Shown here piece after piece: positions 7,742-17,791 of a stretch of DNA of 64,000 nt. A program made the position numbers and the translations under genes. Within the stretch, counting starts at the first letter, position 1; the number at the start of each line of letters is the position of its first letter. The notes below the pieces were generated by a model. That model was not told the DNA's origin. It did no database searches and saw nothing but the letters and a program-made list of their open reading frames with translations. This DNA is from Cytobacillus dafuensis (GTDB lineage Bacteria; Bacillota; Bacilli; Bacillales; Cytobacillaceae): the NCBI RefSeq assembly GCF_007995155.1, contig NZ_CP042593.1:4852070-4916069 (forward strand), in the 5' to 3' direction.

Positions 7742-8557
7742 TTATTTTTTCATTAATTCCTCATCTCTTTTAATCGTAGCATCAACACCCTTGATCACGG
7801 TTGAGATGAAAGCTTGATCTTCTAATGCCACTAATCCTGCAACCGTTGTTCCACCAGGAGAGCAAACTCTATTAATCAGCACCCATGGATCCTCGTTACT
7901 TTCAAGAATCATCTTAGCACTTCCTAAAACAGCTTGTGCTGCAATTTTATTTGCTAAATCTTTCGGTAATCCATTTTTTACAGCCCCACGAGCCAATGAA
8001 TCAATAAATAAATACACATAAGCTGGTGAGCTGCCTGCAATGGCCGTAAAGGTGCTGAAATGATTTTCAGGTAATTCAATTGCCATACCAATCGCATTAA
8101 ACATTCCTAAAACAAAGTTCACTTGTTCCTTACTAGCTGCTTTATTTCCACATACAGCTGCAGCACCTTCACCAATCATGGCATTGACGTTTGGCATTAC
8201 CCTAATGATCGCCTGGTCATTTCCTGCTTCTATAAGCTTTTGAATTTTTTCAATAGAAGTACCTGCTGCAATTGAAACGATCAGCGGTTTGTTGTCTTTA
8301 ATCAATTCTTTCAATGGCGACAAAACCACCTCAAATTGATTTGGTTTAACCGCTAAAATCAAAATGTCTGTCAGTTTTACTACCTCTTCGCTAGATGCAC
8401 ATGCATTCATTTTAGTTTCAGAAGCAAACAGATGCATCTTTTCTGTATCTACATCAAATACAAAAATATCTTCCGCTTTTGTATGCTCATTATTAATCAT
8501 TCCTTTAATAATCGCACTTGCCATATTCCCTGTCCCAATAAATCCCACTTTCATCAT
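7742..8557 (-). CDS. proC: Pyrroline-5-carboxylate reductase
   Basis: A 271-aa cytoplasmic enzyme that reduces 1-pyrroline-5-carboxylate to proline with NAD(P)H, the last step of proline synthesis. The Rossmann fold opens with VGFIGTGNMASAIIKGM; LAVKPNQ and VSIAAGTS follow; the substrate region has VMPNVNAMIGEGAA and the C-terminal dimer domain SSPAYVYLF and CSPGGTTVAGL. Length is normal for the family. Two consecutive ATGs follow AAGGAG; the first is used here. It is transcribed alone. Confidence 0.95.
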   Translation of the reverse strand: MMKVGFIGTGNMASAIIKGMINNEHTKAEDIFVFDVDTEKMHLFASETKMNACASSEEVVKLTDILILAVKPNQFEVVLSPLKELIKDNKPLIVSIAAGTSIEKIQKLIEAGNDQAIIRVMPNVNAMIGEGAAAVCGNKAASKEQVNFVLGMFNAIGMAIELPENHFSTFTAIAGSSPAYVYLFIDSLARGAVKNGLPKDLANKIAAQAVLGSAKMILESNEDPWVLINRVCSPGGTTVAGLVALEDQAFISTVIKGVDATIKRDEELMKK

Positions 8558-8723
8558 TAAAATCTCCTTGGTGTTTATTTTAATAAAACTTTTAAGAAAA
8601 TTTATCTCTAATCCAGCTATTTTTTCTTATTATAAGTATAGCAAGGCAAAAAAACTACATAGTTGAGTGATCGTTACTGATTTATTCAAACTTAACTAGG
8701 ATAGAATGCTTTAATAATAAACC

Positions 8724-9110
8724 TATATTTAAAAGAATTTACTTACATACAATCACTTCGCGAGTAAATGACCCTTTCTTAACGACAGCCCCTTTTCCGT
8801 TTTTGAACGACCACCATTTTTTACATATATTACTTTAAACTTTTCACCAGTCACTTGTAAGTGATTCAACTTATTTGAGAAGATTTTCAAGGCTTTCCTC
8901 CTCATAGATGACAGAAATTCTTTACTTAATAAACGGATAATCGATCTAATGATAAAAGGCAATAGGTATGATCTAATTTGACTACACCTAGTGCCTCTCC
9001 GGAATAGAAGCTTTACTTATAAAACACTTCCTTCTTCAATATCTCTTTAAATGCTATTATAACAGGAATTAAAAACCTCATTTACTAATGATATGGTTCT
9101 CCATAACATA
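8724..9110 (-). repeat. Decayed left copy of the methyltransferase/GIY-YIG locus
   Basis: This stretch aligns collinearly and in the same orientation with 19741-21246 but has lost three internal pieces: about 0.6 kb of the methyltransferase, the first part of that gene, and the whole GIY-YIG gene. Junctions show short homologies (for example CAGCC/GCC and CACTTCC). Together the two copies are direct repeats bracketing about 10.6 kb. Confidence 0.85.
8753..8962 (-). pseudogene. Remnant of RNA methyltransferase gene (internal deletions)
   Basis: The 69-aa frame contains LQVTGEKFKVIYVKNGGRSK, nearly identical to LQVTGETYKVVYVKNGDRSK in the intact gene at 19758-20714, plus SPFIKE-like and C-terminal pieces. 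It has no catalytic motif. It survives only because the deletions left the frame open; I do not regard it as functional. Confidence 0.85.
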
Positions 9111-9130
9111 TCAAAATGAGGTTTTTAATT
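9067..9130 (-). terminator. Long stem-loop ending the cgeB-like operon
   Basis: A perfect 17-bp inverted repeat (AATTAAAAACCTCATTT / AAATGAGGTTTTTAATT) surrounds a loop that holds a second hairpin, GATATG / CATATC. On the minus strand the stem ends in GGTTTTTAATT, just after the stop at 9163. Confidence 0.7.
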
Positions 9131-9162
9131 CACTGATTATTGCCGTGACATCTCCGTTGGCA

Positions 9163-10380
9163 TTAACAGTCAAATGGATTAGTGCATGTACTAAAAAAGC
9201 TTTTTCTTATTCTTAGTATTTGATTTTCAACTATCAAATCAGAGGTTAACACATTTAAAGTTTTTAATTCCTCAATGGATACATCAAATTTTCTAGAAAT
9301 TTTATATAAAGTATCTCCTTTTTGAACTTCATAGGTTTCGTAATGATTATTTGGACTAAAATATAAAATTTCTCCTTTTCCTTTAGTTTCTTTTAAACGA
9401 GTTTTTAGAATATCATTTTCAATTAATGTGTTGATTATTTGGTTTGCTCTAAATTTATATGAATGTACTTCAACCGATTTACGGCCTTGTATTTGGATTT
9501 GGGATCTTTTTTCGGATTGATTAAGGTAGTAATTAACTTTCTGTATGGTTTCTTCCGGGGTTAAAGAGACAACTAAATCTTTTTCTGGTGTAAACATTTT
9601 CCTAACGCCAGGTGTATCTACTGTTAAGAGAAAGCCGCCCGATCCTAAAATTTCATAGGTTCGTTGAGTCAATAAGTTAGGATAGTTTTGTAAACCTAAT
9701 ATAATCTTTGAGGAGCAATACACTTTATTGGCATCTGCATAATTAAGAAAACCATGGATCCATTCTTTCGGTATTTTAACGCCAAAATATTCACCCATTT
9801 CACTCCAATTTCTACCCCAAAAATCAATACGAATATTTTCCTTAAGAAGTGGCCGAATTAAGATATCTAAAGACCTATGGCGGAAATGTTCCGGATAGTT
9901 TTCTAAAATATTGGGATATGCATTTGCAACAATTGCAATTTGTGACTCAAATTTGGAATTGCTATCAATTGGATGGTGGATAGTCTCTTCATATCCGAAA
10001 TCTAAATAATCCGAAGGAATACCTAATTGTATATAGGTATCTACCTTATCAGGGCTTATAGTAAAAACAAAGTCGGGTTTAATAGTCTTTATTAATGGAA
10101 TAGACCAAACTTCTGTATAAGCAGGGTCTTCTACAGCCCAATAAACTAGAGGAATTTTATTTGATTCCATCTGTTGTCGTATTAGATTCTGCTTGTCCTT
10201 TGTGTGTTCTTCTCCCCACCCGATGGTAATAGCAAAATCAGGTTTAAAGGTTTCAATCATGTTGGATAGATTCTCTTTATTAATCGGACCTGAAATTAAA
10301 ACATCATGCCCATTGGCAGTAAATCCTCTAGCTAAATTATTACTCCATATTTCCCCGCTCTCTAAAAAGAGAATACGCAT
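9163..10380 (-). CDS. CgeB-like glycosyltransferase with C-terminal LysM
   Basis: A 405-aa protein. Residues 1-320 form a CgeB/Glyco_trans_1_2-type GT-B glycosyltransferase: [20 protein letters not shown] at the start, KIPLVYWAVEDPAY near 75, DYLDFGYE near 122, and the nucleotide-sugar region [20 protein letters not shown] near 232-251. A single LysM follows (YEVQKGDTLYKISRKFDVSI, about 352-395), with a Cys-containing tail TCTNPFDC. No signal peptide. It is the last of three related genes in a minus-strand operon. In B. subtilis, CgeB takes part in spore-surface glycosylation; a similar mother-cell role is inferred. The LysM would tether the enzyme to a GlcNAc-containing glycan. Confidence 0.75.
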   Translation of the reverse strand: MRILFLESGEIWSNNLARGFTANGHDVLISGPINKENLSNMIETFKPDFAITIGWGEEHTKDKQNLIRQQMESNKIPLVYWAVEDPAYTEVWSIPLIKTIKPDFVFTISPDKVDTYIQLGIPSDYLDFGYEETIHHPIDSNSKFESQIAIVANAYPNILENYPEHFRHRSLDILIRPLLKENIRIDFWGRNWSEMGEYFGVKIPKEWIHGFLNYADANKVYCSSKIILGLQNYPNLLTQRTYEILGSGGFLLTVDTPGVRKMFTPEKDLVVSLTPEETIQKVNYYLNQSEKRSQIQIQGRKSVEVHSYKFRANQIINTLIENDILKTRLKETKGKGEILYFSPNNHYETYEVQKGDTLYKISRKFDVSIEELKTLNVLTSDLIVENQILRIRKSFFSTCTNPFDC

Positions 10381-10422
10381 TTTTTCACCTCTTTTTTTAT
10401 CTAATAGAATTTACAATTTTAG

Positions 10423-11610
10423 TTATTTCTTTTTTATTTTTAAAAAATGGTTAACTTCAATAATGTCCGAATTAAGTCTATTTAACTTCTTAATTTCGTC
10501 AATACTTACCCCAAATTTTCTTGATATACTCCATAAAGTATCATTTGACTGAATTACATAAACCTCATAATTTTCCTTTAATGTATCAACATAATGAATT
10601 AATTTTCCTGCTCCATTGTTTTTCGTACTGCTCGAAAGAATACTAGCACCGATGAGTGTTTCAATTATATAGTTCGCCCGTTGCTCGTATGAGTATTTTT
10701 TTACGGATTCCATACCCGCTTTCTTTACTTTCATACGTTCTTCAGGATGACTTAAATAGTATCTTACAAGGTCAATCGTTTCTTCAGAAGAATTACTAAC
10801 GATAAGATCTTGACCTGGCGAGAATAATCTCCTAATTTCAGATGTATCATTTGTAAGCAAAAAACCTCCTGATCCAAGCACTTCATAGGTACGCTGAGTT
10901 AATTGGGTATCGTGATTTTGTACACCTAAAACAATATCCGCAGAGCTGTACACTTTATTTGCTTCCGTATAAGGGATAAACCCATGAATCCATTCATCGG
11001 GAATTTTCTTACCAAGGATTTGCTCCATTTGGTCCCAGTATCGGCCCCAAAAATCAATTCTTATATTTTCTTCCAGAAATGGACTGAGGAGTGAACGAAG
11101 TGCTTTAAAACGATAGTGATCCGGCCTTTTTTCATAAAGCATTGGATAACCATTCGCTACAATTGCAATAGATACCTTATATTTTTCATGAACTTCGGAA
11201 GGAGAATGAACACTTGAGTGATATCCAAAATCTAAGTGTGCCGAAGGAATGTTTTCTTTCCGATAAAAATCAACTCTGGAGGGACAAATGGTAAAAACAA
11301 AGTCAGGTTCAATTGTTTGAATTAAAGGAAGTGAGAAGTTCAGCGTATACCCTGGATCTTCTGTTGCCCAATAGACGTTGGGAATATTTGTACACGTAAC
11401 ATACTCTCTGATCATTTTTTGTTTTTCTTTTGTATGTTCAGTTGTGTGACCCATCGTAATGATTAACTCTGGTTGAAAACTTGATAGTATATCAACAATA
11501 CTATCTTCAGTCAGAGGACCCGAAACCATGACGAAATGTCCAGCATCGCAAAATCCATTTGGAAGACCATAAATCCACATTGGATCACTTTCTAAAAACA
11601 ATACACGCAT
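10423..11610 (-). CDS. CgeB-like glycosyltransferase with C-terminal LysM
   Basis: A 395-aa paralogue of the genes on either side with the same plan: [34 protein letters not shown] near 75, [20 protein letters not shown] near 220 and [10 protein letters not shown], then one LysM at the end (YVIQSNDTLWSISRKFGVSI). No signal peptide or membrane segment. The start ATG 11610 follows GAGGG, and it lies 24 bp after the stop of the upstream gene. The three copies have diverged widely, suggesting different donor or acceptor sugars rather than recent amplification. Function inferred from family and context only. Confidence 0.75.
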   Translation of the reverse strand: MRVLFLESDPMWIYGLPNGFCDAGHFVMVSGPLTEDSIVDILSSFQPELIITMGHTTEHTKEKQKMIREYVTCTNIPNVYWATEDPGYTLNFSLPLIQTIEPDFVFTICPSRVDFYRKENIPSAHLDFGYHSSVHSPSEVHEKYKVSIAIVANGYPMLYEKRPDHYRFKALRSLLSPFLEENIRIDFWGRYWDQMEQILGKKIPDEWIHGFIPYTEANKVYSSADIVLGVQNHDTQLTQRTYEVLGSGGFLLTNDTSEIRRLFSPGQDLIVSNSSEETIDLVRYYLSHPEERMKVKKAGMESVKKYSYEQRANYIIETLIGASILSSSTKNNGAGKLIHYVDTLKENYEVYVIQSNDTLWSISRKFGVSIDEIKKLNRLNSDIIEVNHFLKIKKK

Positions 11611-11634
11611 AATTTTCCCTCATTAATTAAAAAC

Positions 11635-13662
<2,028 letters not shown>

Positions 13663-13669
13663 TTAATCG

Positions 13670-14656
13670 TTATTCCAGTAACATCGAGACCGTAACAATT
13701 TCATATCCTTCATTTATTAACTTATCAATAATCTTAGGTAAAGCCTTAACTGTTCCATCAAGCCTACCTGTTGTTGAATGAAAGCAGTGCTGTAAAATAA
13801 TTGCCCCTTCTGTTAAATCTCTATCTACAATTGAAATAATCTCTTCATTTGTTAATCCAAACCAATCCAGTGTATCTACTGACCACAAAATTACCTTATA
13901 GCCTAATTCATTGATTATTTGAATGTCCGATTTAGCAAAAAAACCATATGGGGGACGAAGGATTGATGTCGATCTTCCCATGTGTGACCTAATTACCTCT
14001 TCGGTGGATTCAATTTCATTTTTAATCTCAGCAGTTGTTAGTTCTATAAAATTTGGATGGCTCCAGCTATGGTTGCCTACCTCATGTCCTTCATTAATAA
14101 TTCTTTTAAATATTTCGGGATAGTAACGAACTTGTTGACCAATTACAAAAAAAGTTGCTTGAACTTTTTTTTCGTAGAGGATGTCTAATATCCTAGGAGT
14201 ATTAATAATATCTGGTCCGTCATCAAAAGTTAATGCTGCCCTTTTTTTATTTGCCCGTCCCTTATAAAAAACAGTTTCATCATTTTTAAAAGAAAGGTTG
14301 GTTAGTAACTTTATTGTATGGGAATTTGAACATTCTAAAATAGACATTCCTAGTTTTTGACTGACATATTGAAACGGGACAAAGATTTTTTCATCATACT
14401 CAAAAGGCATAACCACTAAAGTGTCGTATTTTGTTTGATTTTCTTCTTCTAATAAGACCACAAATTGCTCTTTATAGAATGTTATTGTAAGGTTATTTTT
14501 TTTCAGTGTTATTGACTGTTGTTCCCTATCACAGTCTACTAAAACATAAGTATGCTTAAAAAATAATGCTGGAATCATAATATATCCATTATCTTCATAG
14601 TAATTGCACTGAACCTTATAGCCATCAACATAAATATCCATTTTCTGTACATTCAT
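13670..14656 (-). CDS. NodB polysaccharide deacetylase with stalk-like N-terminal region
   Basis: About 328 aa; first gene of the minus-strand operon. The frame could start at TTG 14671, but GGTGAGAAAG lies just before ATG 14656, which is chosen. The first 130 residues look like a copper-amine-oxidase-N1-type stalk domain (IYVDGYKVQCNYYEDNGYIM then KIFVPFQYVSQKLGMS). The NodB domain has AALTFDDGPD (catalytic Asp, metal Asp), VGNHSWSHPNF (metal His pair), LRPPYGFF, VDTLDW and LQHCFHS. No signal peptide is seen although the catalytic domain is of an extracellular class. A sigma-K-like promoter lies 60-86 bp upstream. Confidence 0.8.
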   Translation of the reverse strand: MNVQKMDIYVDGYKVQCNYYEDNGYIMIPALFFKHTYVLVDCDREQQSITLKKNNLTITFYKEQFVVLLEEENQTKYDTLVVMPFEYDEKIFVPFQYVSQKLGMSILECSNSHTIKLLTNLSFKNDETVFYKGRANKKRAALTFDDGPDIINTPRILDILYEKKVQATFFVIGQQVRYYPEIFKRIINEGHEVGNHSWSHPNFIELTTAEIKNEIESTEEVIRSHMGRSTSILRPPYGFFAKSDIQIINELGYKVILWSVDTLDWFGLTNEEIISIVDRDLTEGAIILQHCFHSTTGRLDGTVKALPKIIDKLINEGYEIVTVSMLLE

Positions 14657-14715
14657 TATCTTTCTCACCAACTGCCAGTACCCATTTTATTTTGATATTA
14701 AAAGAGCCTTGAAAA

Positions 14716-14742
14716 TATGATATGTCTCTATTAGAAAGATGT
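14716..14742 (-). promoter_or_regulatory. Sigma-K-like promoter of the minus-strand glycan operon
   Basis: On the minus strand: AC, 16 bp, then CATATCATA, which fits AC-N16/17-CATANNNTA. It lies 60 bp upstream of ATG 14656. Confidence 0.55.
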
Positions 14743-14827
14743 ATAGGGAGTTGGCCCACTTTAACAAAAATGTGTTTTACTGAAAAATTATTAGAGTCCT
14801 ATTTTAAAAACTATGATATCTATGTAT

Positions 14828-14855
14828 ACCTTTTATTTGGTTTGTACATATATTA
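14828..14855 (+). promoter_or_regulatory. Sigma-K-like promoter of the plus-strand deacetylase/transglycosylase operon
   Basis: AC at 14828-14829, 17 bp, then CATATATTA at 14847-14855, an exact fit to the mother-cell sigma-K consensus. The start codon is 32 bp downstream, leaving room for a short leader. Confidence 0.6.
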
Positions 14856-14886
14856 AATAATCATCAACAGCAAGAAGGGGTTCTAC

Positions 14887-15492
14887 ATGGAAAATAAATT
14901 CTTGATGCCTATTTATTATGGCAATGAAGCCATTCCAATGATTTCTTTTATAGTAAATGTAGCTTGGGGAAATGAGCATCTAATAAATTTGTTAGATTTA
15001 CTTAAGAAAAGGAATATTAGCCTTACTTTTTTTCTCGAAGGAAGGTGGGTTGAACAGCATCCTAAATTAGCCCTTATGATTAAAGATTCGAATCATGAGA
15101 TTGGAAATCATGCCTATTCTCACAAGGATATGAGAAGCCTATCGGCAGAAGAAATTCGTTTGGAGATTACTAAAACCAATGAAATAATAAACGAAGTATT
15201 AGAAGTGCAACCTAAATACTTCACCCCTCCATATGGATCATTTGATACAAGAGTCATTGAAGCAGCTGCACAAGAGAATATGGTAACGATCTTATGGTCA
15301 CTGGATACATTCGATTGGAAGATTGAAAATCCCAATGAGATCATTAATAATATTGCTCCTAACATCGAAAATGGCTCAATCATTTTGATGCACCCAACTG
15401 AATCCTCGCTTAAAGCACTTCCATATTTAATTGAAAAAGCTTTGGATAAAAAGTTAAAAATAGGAAGCATAAATGAGATATTAAAGATTTAA
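14887..15492 (+). CDS. YlxY-type polysaccharide deacetylase homologue lacking catalytic Asp
   Basis: A 201-aa NodB-fold protein without signal peptide. The metal His motif HEIGNHAYSHKDM (about residues 76-88), TPPYGSFD (about 114), LDTFDW and ILMHPTE are intact. The first motif, normally TFDD, is replaced by ISFIVNVAWGNE, as in YlxY-type proteins, so the catalytic Asp pair is missing and activity as a normal deacetylase is doubtful. AAGGGG precedes ATG 14887. It is transcribed divergently from the glycosyltransferase operon and with the LysM-transglycosylase gene 38 bp downstream. Confidence 0.75.
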   Translation: MENKFLMPIYYGNEAIPMISFIVNVAWGNEHLINLLDLLKKRNISLTFFLEGRWVEQHPKLALMIKDSNHEIGNHAYSHKDMRSLSAEEIRLEITKTNEIINEVLEVQPKYFTPPYGSFDTRVIEAAAQENMVTILWSLDTFDWKIENPNEIINNIAPNIENGSIILMHPTESSLKALPYLIEKALDKKLKIGSINEILKI

Positions 15493-15530
15493 AGGGAAAT
15501 CCTTATTTTTTACCCGAGAGGAGTAGAACA

Positions 15531-16154
15531 GTGAGCAAAAACGATAATAGAAAATTTACACATTACACTGTGAGAGAAGGAGATACTTTATGGGGCTTAT
15601 CAAAAAAATTTGGAGTCACCTTCAGTCAATTGAAAGAACTTAACAATCTTTCTTCTGATACCATTTTTATCGATCAGGTACTAAGAATTAAAGAATTCCC
15701 CGAAATAGATGACATCATTCTGCCTCCAGATTTAATAAATAATGATCGGATCTTAAATTGGATAACACCCATAAAAAAATTTTCACTACAATACGAAATT
15801 CCTTTTCCAATTTTATTTGGTATTATGTTGGCTGAGAGTAGTGGTGACCCCTATGTAGTTTCAAAAAAAGGAGCCATTGGATTAATGCAATTATTGCCAC
15901 AAACCGCCAATTGGTTGTCTGTCAATCCTTGTGACCCGATTCAATCGATTGATGGGGCGGCCAGGTATGTAAAAGAGCTTTTTGATGAGTTTAAGGATTG
16001 GGAATTAGTAGTTGCTGCATACAATGCCGGGCCTGATAAAGTAAAACAGTATGGTGGTATCCCTCCAATTGAAGAAACTCGGGAGTATGTTCAAACGGTT
16101 TTTTCTTATTCCAATTGTAGACTAAAAACACCTTCTGAAGAAAACCAGAATTGA
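15531..16154 (+). CDS. LysM-containing lytic transglycosylase
   Basis: A 207-aa protein with a GTG start after GAGAGGAG. An N-terminal LysM (HYTVREGDTLWGLSKKFGVT, about 11-52) is followed by an SLT goose-lysozyme-like domain: IMLAESSGDP carries the catalytic Glu (about 102), then GAIGLMQLLPQTA and VVAAYNAGPDKV. The family cleaves glycan strands of peptidoglycan to 1,6-anhydro ends. No signal peptide, which for this class points to a mother-cell product acting at the spore cortex or coat interface; that is inference. A strong terminator follows the stop. Confidence 0.85.
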   Translation: MSKNDNRKFTHYTVREGDTLWGLSKKFGVTFSQLKELNNLSSDTIFIDQVLRIKEFPEIDDIILPPDLINNDRILNWITPIKKFSLQYEIPFPILFGIMLAESSGDPYVVSKKGAIGLMQLLPQTANWLSVNPCDPIQSIDGAARYVKELFDEFKDWELVVAAYNAGPDKVKQYGGIPPIEETREYVQTVFSYSNCRLKTPSEENQN

Positions 16155-16158
16155 AGTG

Positions 16159-16203
16159 AACCCCTAAGTTGGACTAGAATCTCAACTTAGGGGGTTTTGT
16201 TTT
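16159..16203 (+). terminator. Terminator of the plus-strand glycan operon
   Basis: Stem ACCCCTAAGTTG / CAACTTAGGGGG with an 11-nt loop, followed by TTTTGTTTT. Confidence 0.9.
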
Positions 16204-16272
16204 AGTATGGTCAAGTGAATGTAGGAAAAAAATCTGGCTTACGGTTATCGGCGATTTACCCAAACTTTATCA

Positions 16273-17409
16273 TCACTTTGATAATATACTACATATATAT
16301 TTTACCGTTTCATATAATTCTATTTGGTTTGATTCTTTATCATAAATAAAACCCATCAACAGAAGTGTAGTTTTCGGTGTCAAGGATTCCTTTATGGTGT
16401 TAACAAATTGATCAATAGAGGAAATATTTACAACATTATCATTTGGAAAACCTGATTCTACAGCTTCTTGTCCAATGTACTTTCCATCTTTTCCAAAAGT
16501 GTAAAGGTAATTAATATTTTTCTGGGCGGCTAAATATCTGCCTACCTTTTTATGTTCTTCGATCGAATAGTTTCCTAATTCAACCATATCCCCTAAGAAT
16601 GCAATAGTTTTCCCTTCTCCAATATTAACTAAAACATCAATTGCTGCTTTCACTGCACTTGGCTTTGCATCATAAGTGTAAGAAATTAATGTAATTTCAT
16701 CTTTAAAGCGTTGAACATCCAACTTATAATAGTCAGGATAATTTTTACCATAGGTTTCTAACCCAACCATAATCTCATTAAATGTAAATCCTAACCGATG
16801 TGCAAGCGCAATAGCAAATAAAGCATTATAAACATTGTGTTTCCCAAAAACCGGGATTTTATAGGTATAATCTATTCCATTAATAGGAACTTGAAAGATC
16901 ATACCAGTTTTGGTGTAAGCAATTTGGCTAGCATAGTAATTGGCCTCCTTTGTGAAACCAACTGTTATTATTTCACCCTTAAACCCTTTAATATTTAATA
17001 GTTTTGAATTGATATCATCCCCATTTAATAGCAACATCCCTGGCGGCTTAATGTTTAAAATCAATTCTGACTTTGCGGTAGCTATCCCATCTATTCCCTG
17101 GTCATTGAAATTCCCAATATGAGCACTTCCTACATTAGTTATAATCCCTATGTTGGGTTGGATCAGATTACAATGTTTAGTGATATCACCCGAGTATCTC
17201 ATACCGTACTCTAAAACAACTGCATTATAAGATGGATCTAGTTGTTTTGCATACTGAGATGTAAACCAAACGTCATTCCCGTTTTCAAAAGATTTAAATG
17301 TTTTCCAACGATTTTGCAATATAGAAGCGATCATTTCTTTTGTTGTCGTTTTCCCTGCACTTCCAGTAATCGCAATGATCGGCCTCCCAGTTATCTTGGT
17401 ATCGTCCAT
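16273..17409 (-). CDS. MurF-like Mur ligase lacking the N-terminal substrate domain
   Basis: A 378-aa ATP-dependent ligase of the Mur family. The ATP loop is IAITGSAGKTTTKEM at about 12-26, then VLEYGMRYSGDI, IGIITNVGSAHIGNF, the MurF-like SYTYDAKPSAVKAAIDVL (about 246) and FLGDMVELG (about 270). True MurF (about 450 aa) adds D-Ala-D-Ala to UDP-MurNAc-tripeptide and carries an N-terminal UDP-binding domain; here the ATP loop is almost at the N-terminus, so that domain is absent. Neighbours suggest a spore-envelope substrate. A sigma-K-like promoter lies 54-81 bp upstream. The essential murF is expected elsewhere. Confidence 0.75.
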   Translation of the reverse strand: MDDTKITGRPIIAITGSAGKTTTKEMIASILQNRWKTFKSFENGNDVWFTSQYAKQLDPSYNAVVLEYGMRYSGDITKHCNLIQPNIGIITNVGSAHIGNFNDQGIDGIATAKSELILNIKPPGMLLLNGDDINSKLLNIKGFKGEIITVGFTKEANYYASQIAYTKTGMIFQVPINGIDYTYKIPVFGKHNVYNALFAIALAHRLGFTFNEIMVGLETYGKNYPDYYKLDVQRFKDEITLISYTYDAKPSAVKAAIDVLVNIGEGKTIAFLGDMVELGNYSIEEHKKVGRYLAAQKNINYLYTFGKDGKYIGQEAVESGFPNDNVVNISSIDQFVNTIKESLTPKTTLLLMGFIYDKESNQIELYETVKYICSILSK

Positions 17410-17462
17410 TCAAAAATCACCTCTATCCAGTTGATTTCCATTAAATCCTGTTATCATTGATT

Positions 17463-17490
17463 TATTTTATGTCCGTTATGACAAAATAGT
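17463..17490 (-). promoter_or_regulatory. Sigma-K-like promoter of the MurF-like gene
   Basis: On the minus strand: AC, 17 bp, CATAAAATA, matching AC-N16/17-CATANNNTA, 54 bp upstream of the start codon. Confidence 0.55.
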
Positions 17491-17791
17491 AACGGCTATT
17501 TTTTCTCTACTTTTTTGTTTATATATCCAGTTACTAGCCCTTTATATAATTACACATTATGGAAGGAGATGTATGATGACAGAATAAAAAGGTCCGTATT
17601 TTTATTTATAATAGGAGATTTATATATAGGAAAGGAAAGATTGGATGAGAGACATTATTATTGGATAACCTACAAGGCGAATTCAAGGATAGTAGCCCCC
17701 ATAGAAAAAGAGAATGATCAAATTTCCATTCAATCACTCTCTTTTTGAAAGTCATAGATTCAATTATCAAAAGTAAATTAGATTCTCAACT
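17491..17791. other. Intergenic region; doubtful small frame and hairpin
   Basis: A frame of up to 59 codons from ATG 17569 (MYDDRIKRSVFLFIIGD) ends at 17748, but its only ribosome-binding site (GGAAGGAG) abuts that ATG and is better placed for ATG 17573, which opens only MMTE. Its 3' end overlaps the hairpin AAAGAGA...TCTCTTT at 17707-17743. I leave it unassigned. Confidence 0.35.

Noticed and set aside
17515..17748. 77-codon plus-strand frame between the MurF-like gene and phoD
   Set aside because: It starts at TTG without a ribosome-binding site; the internal ATG 17569 directly abuts GGAAGGAG, and the well-spaced ATG opens only four codons. Its end overlaps a hairpin. Listed only as part of the intergenic region.
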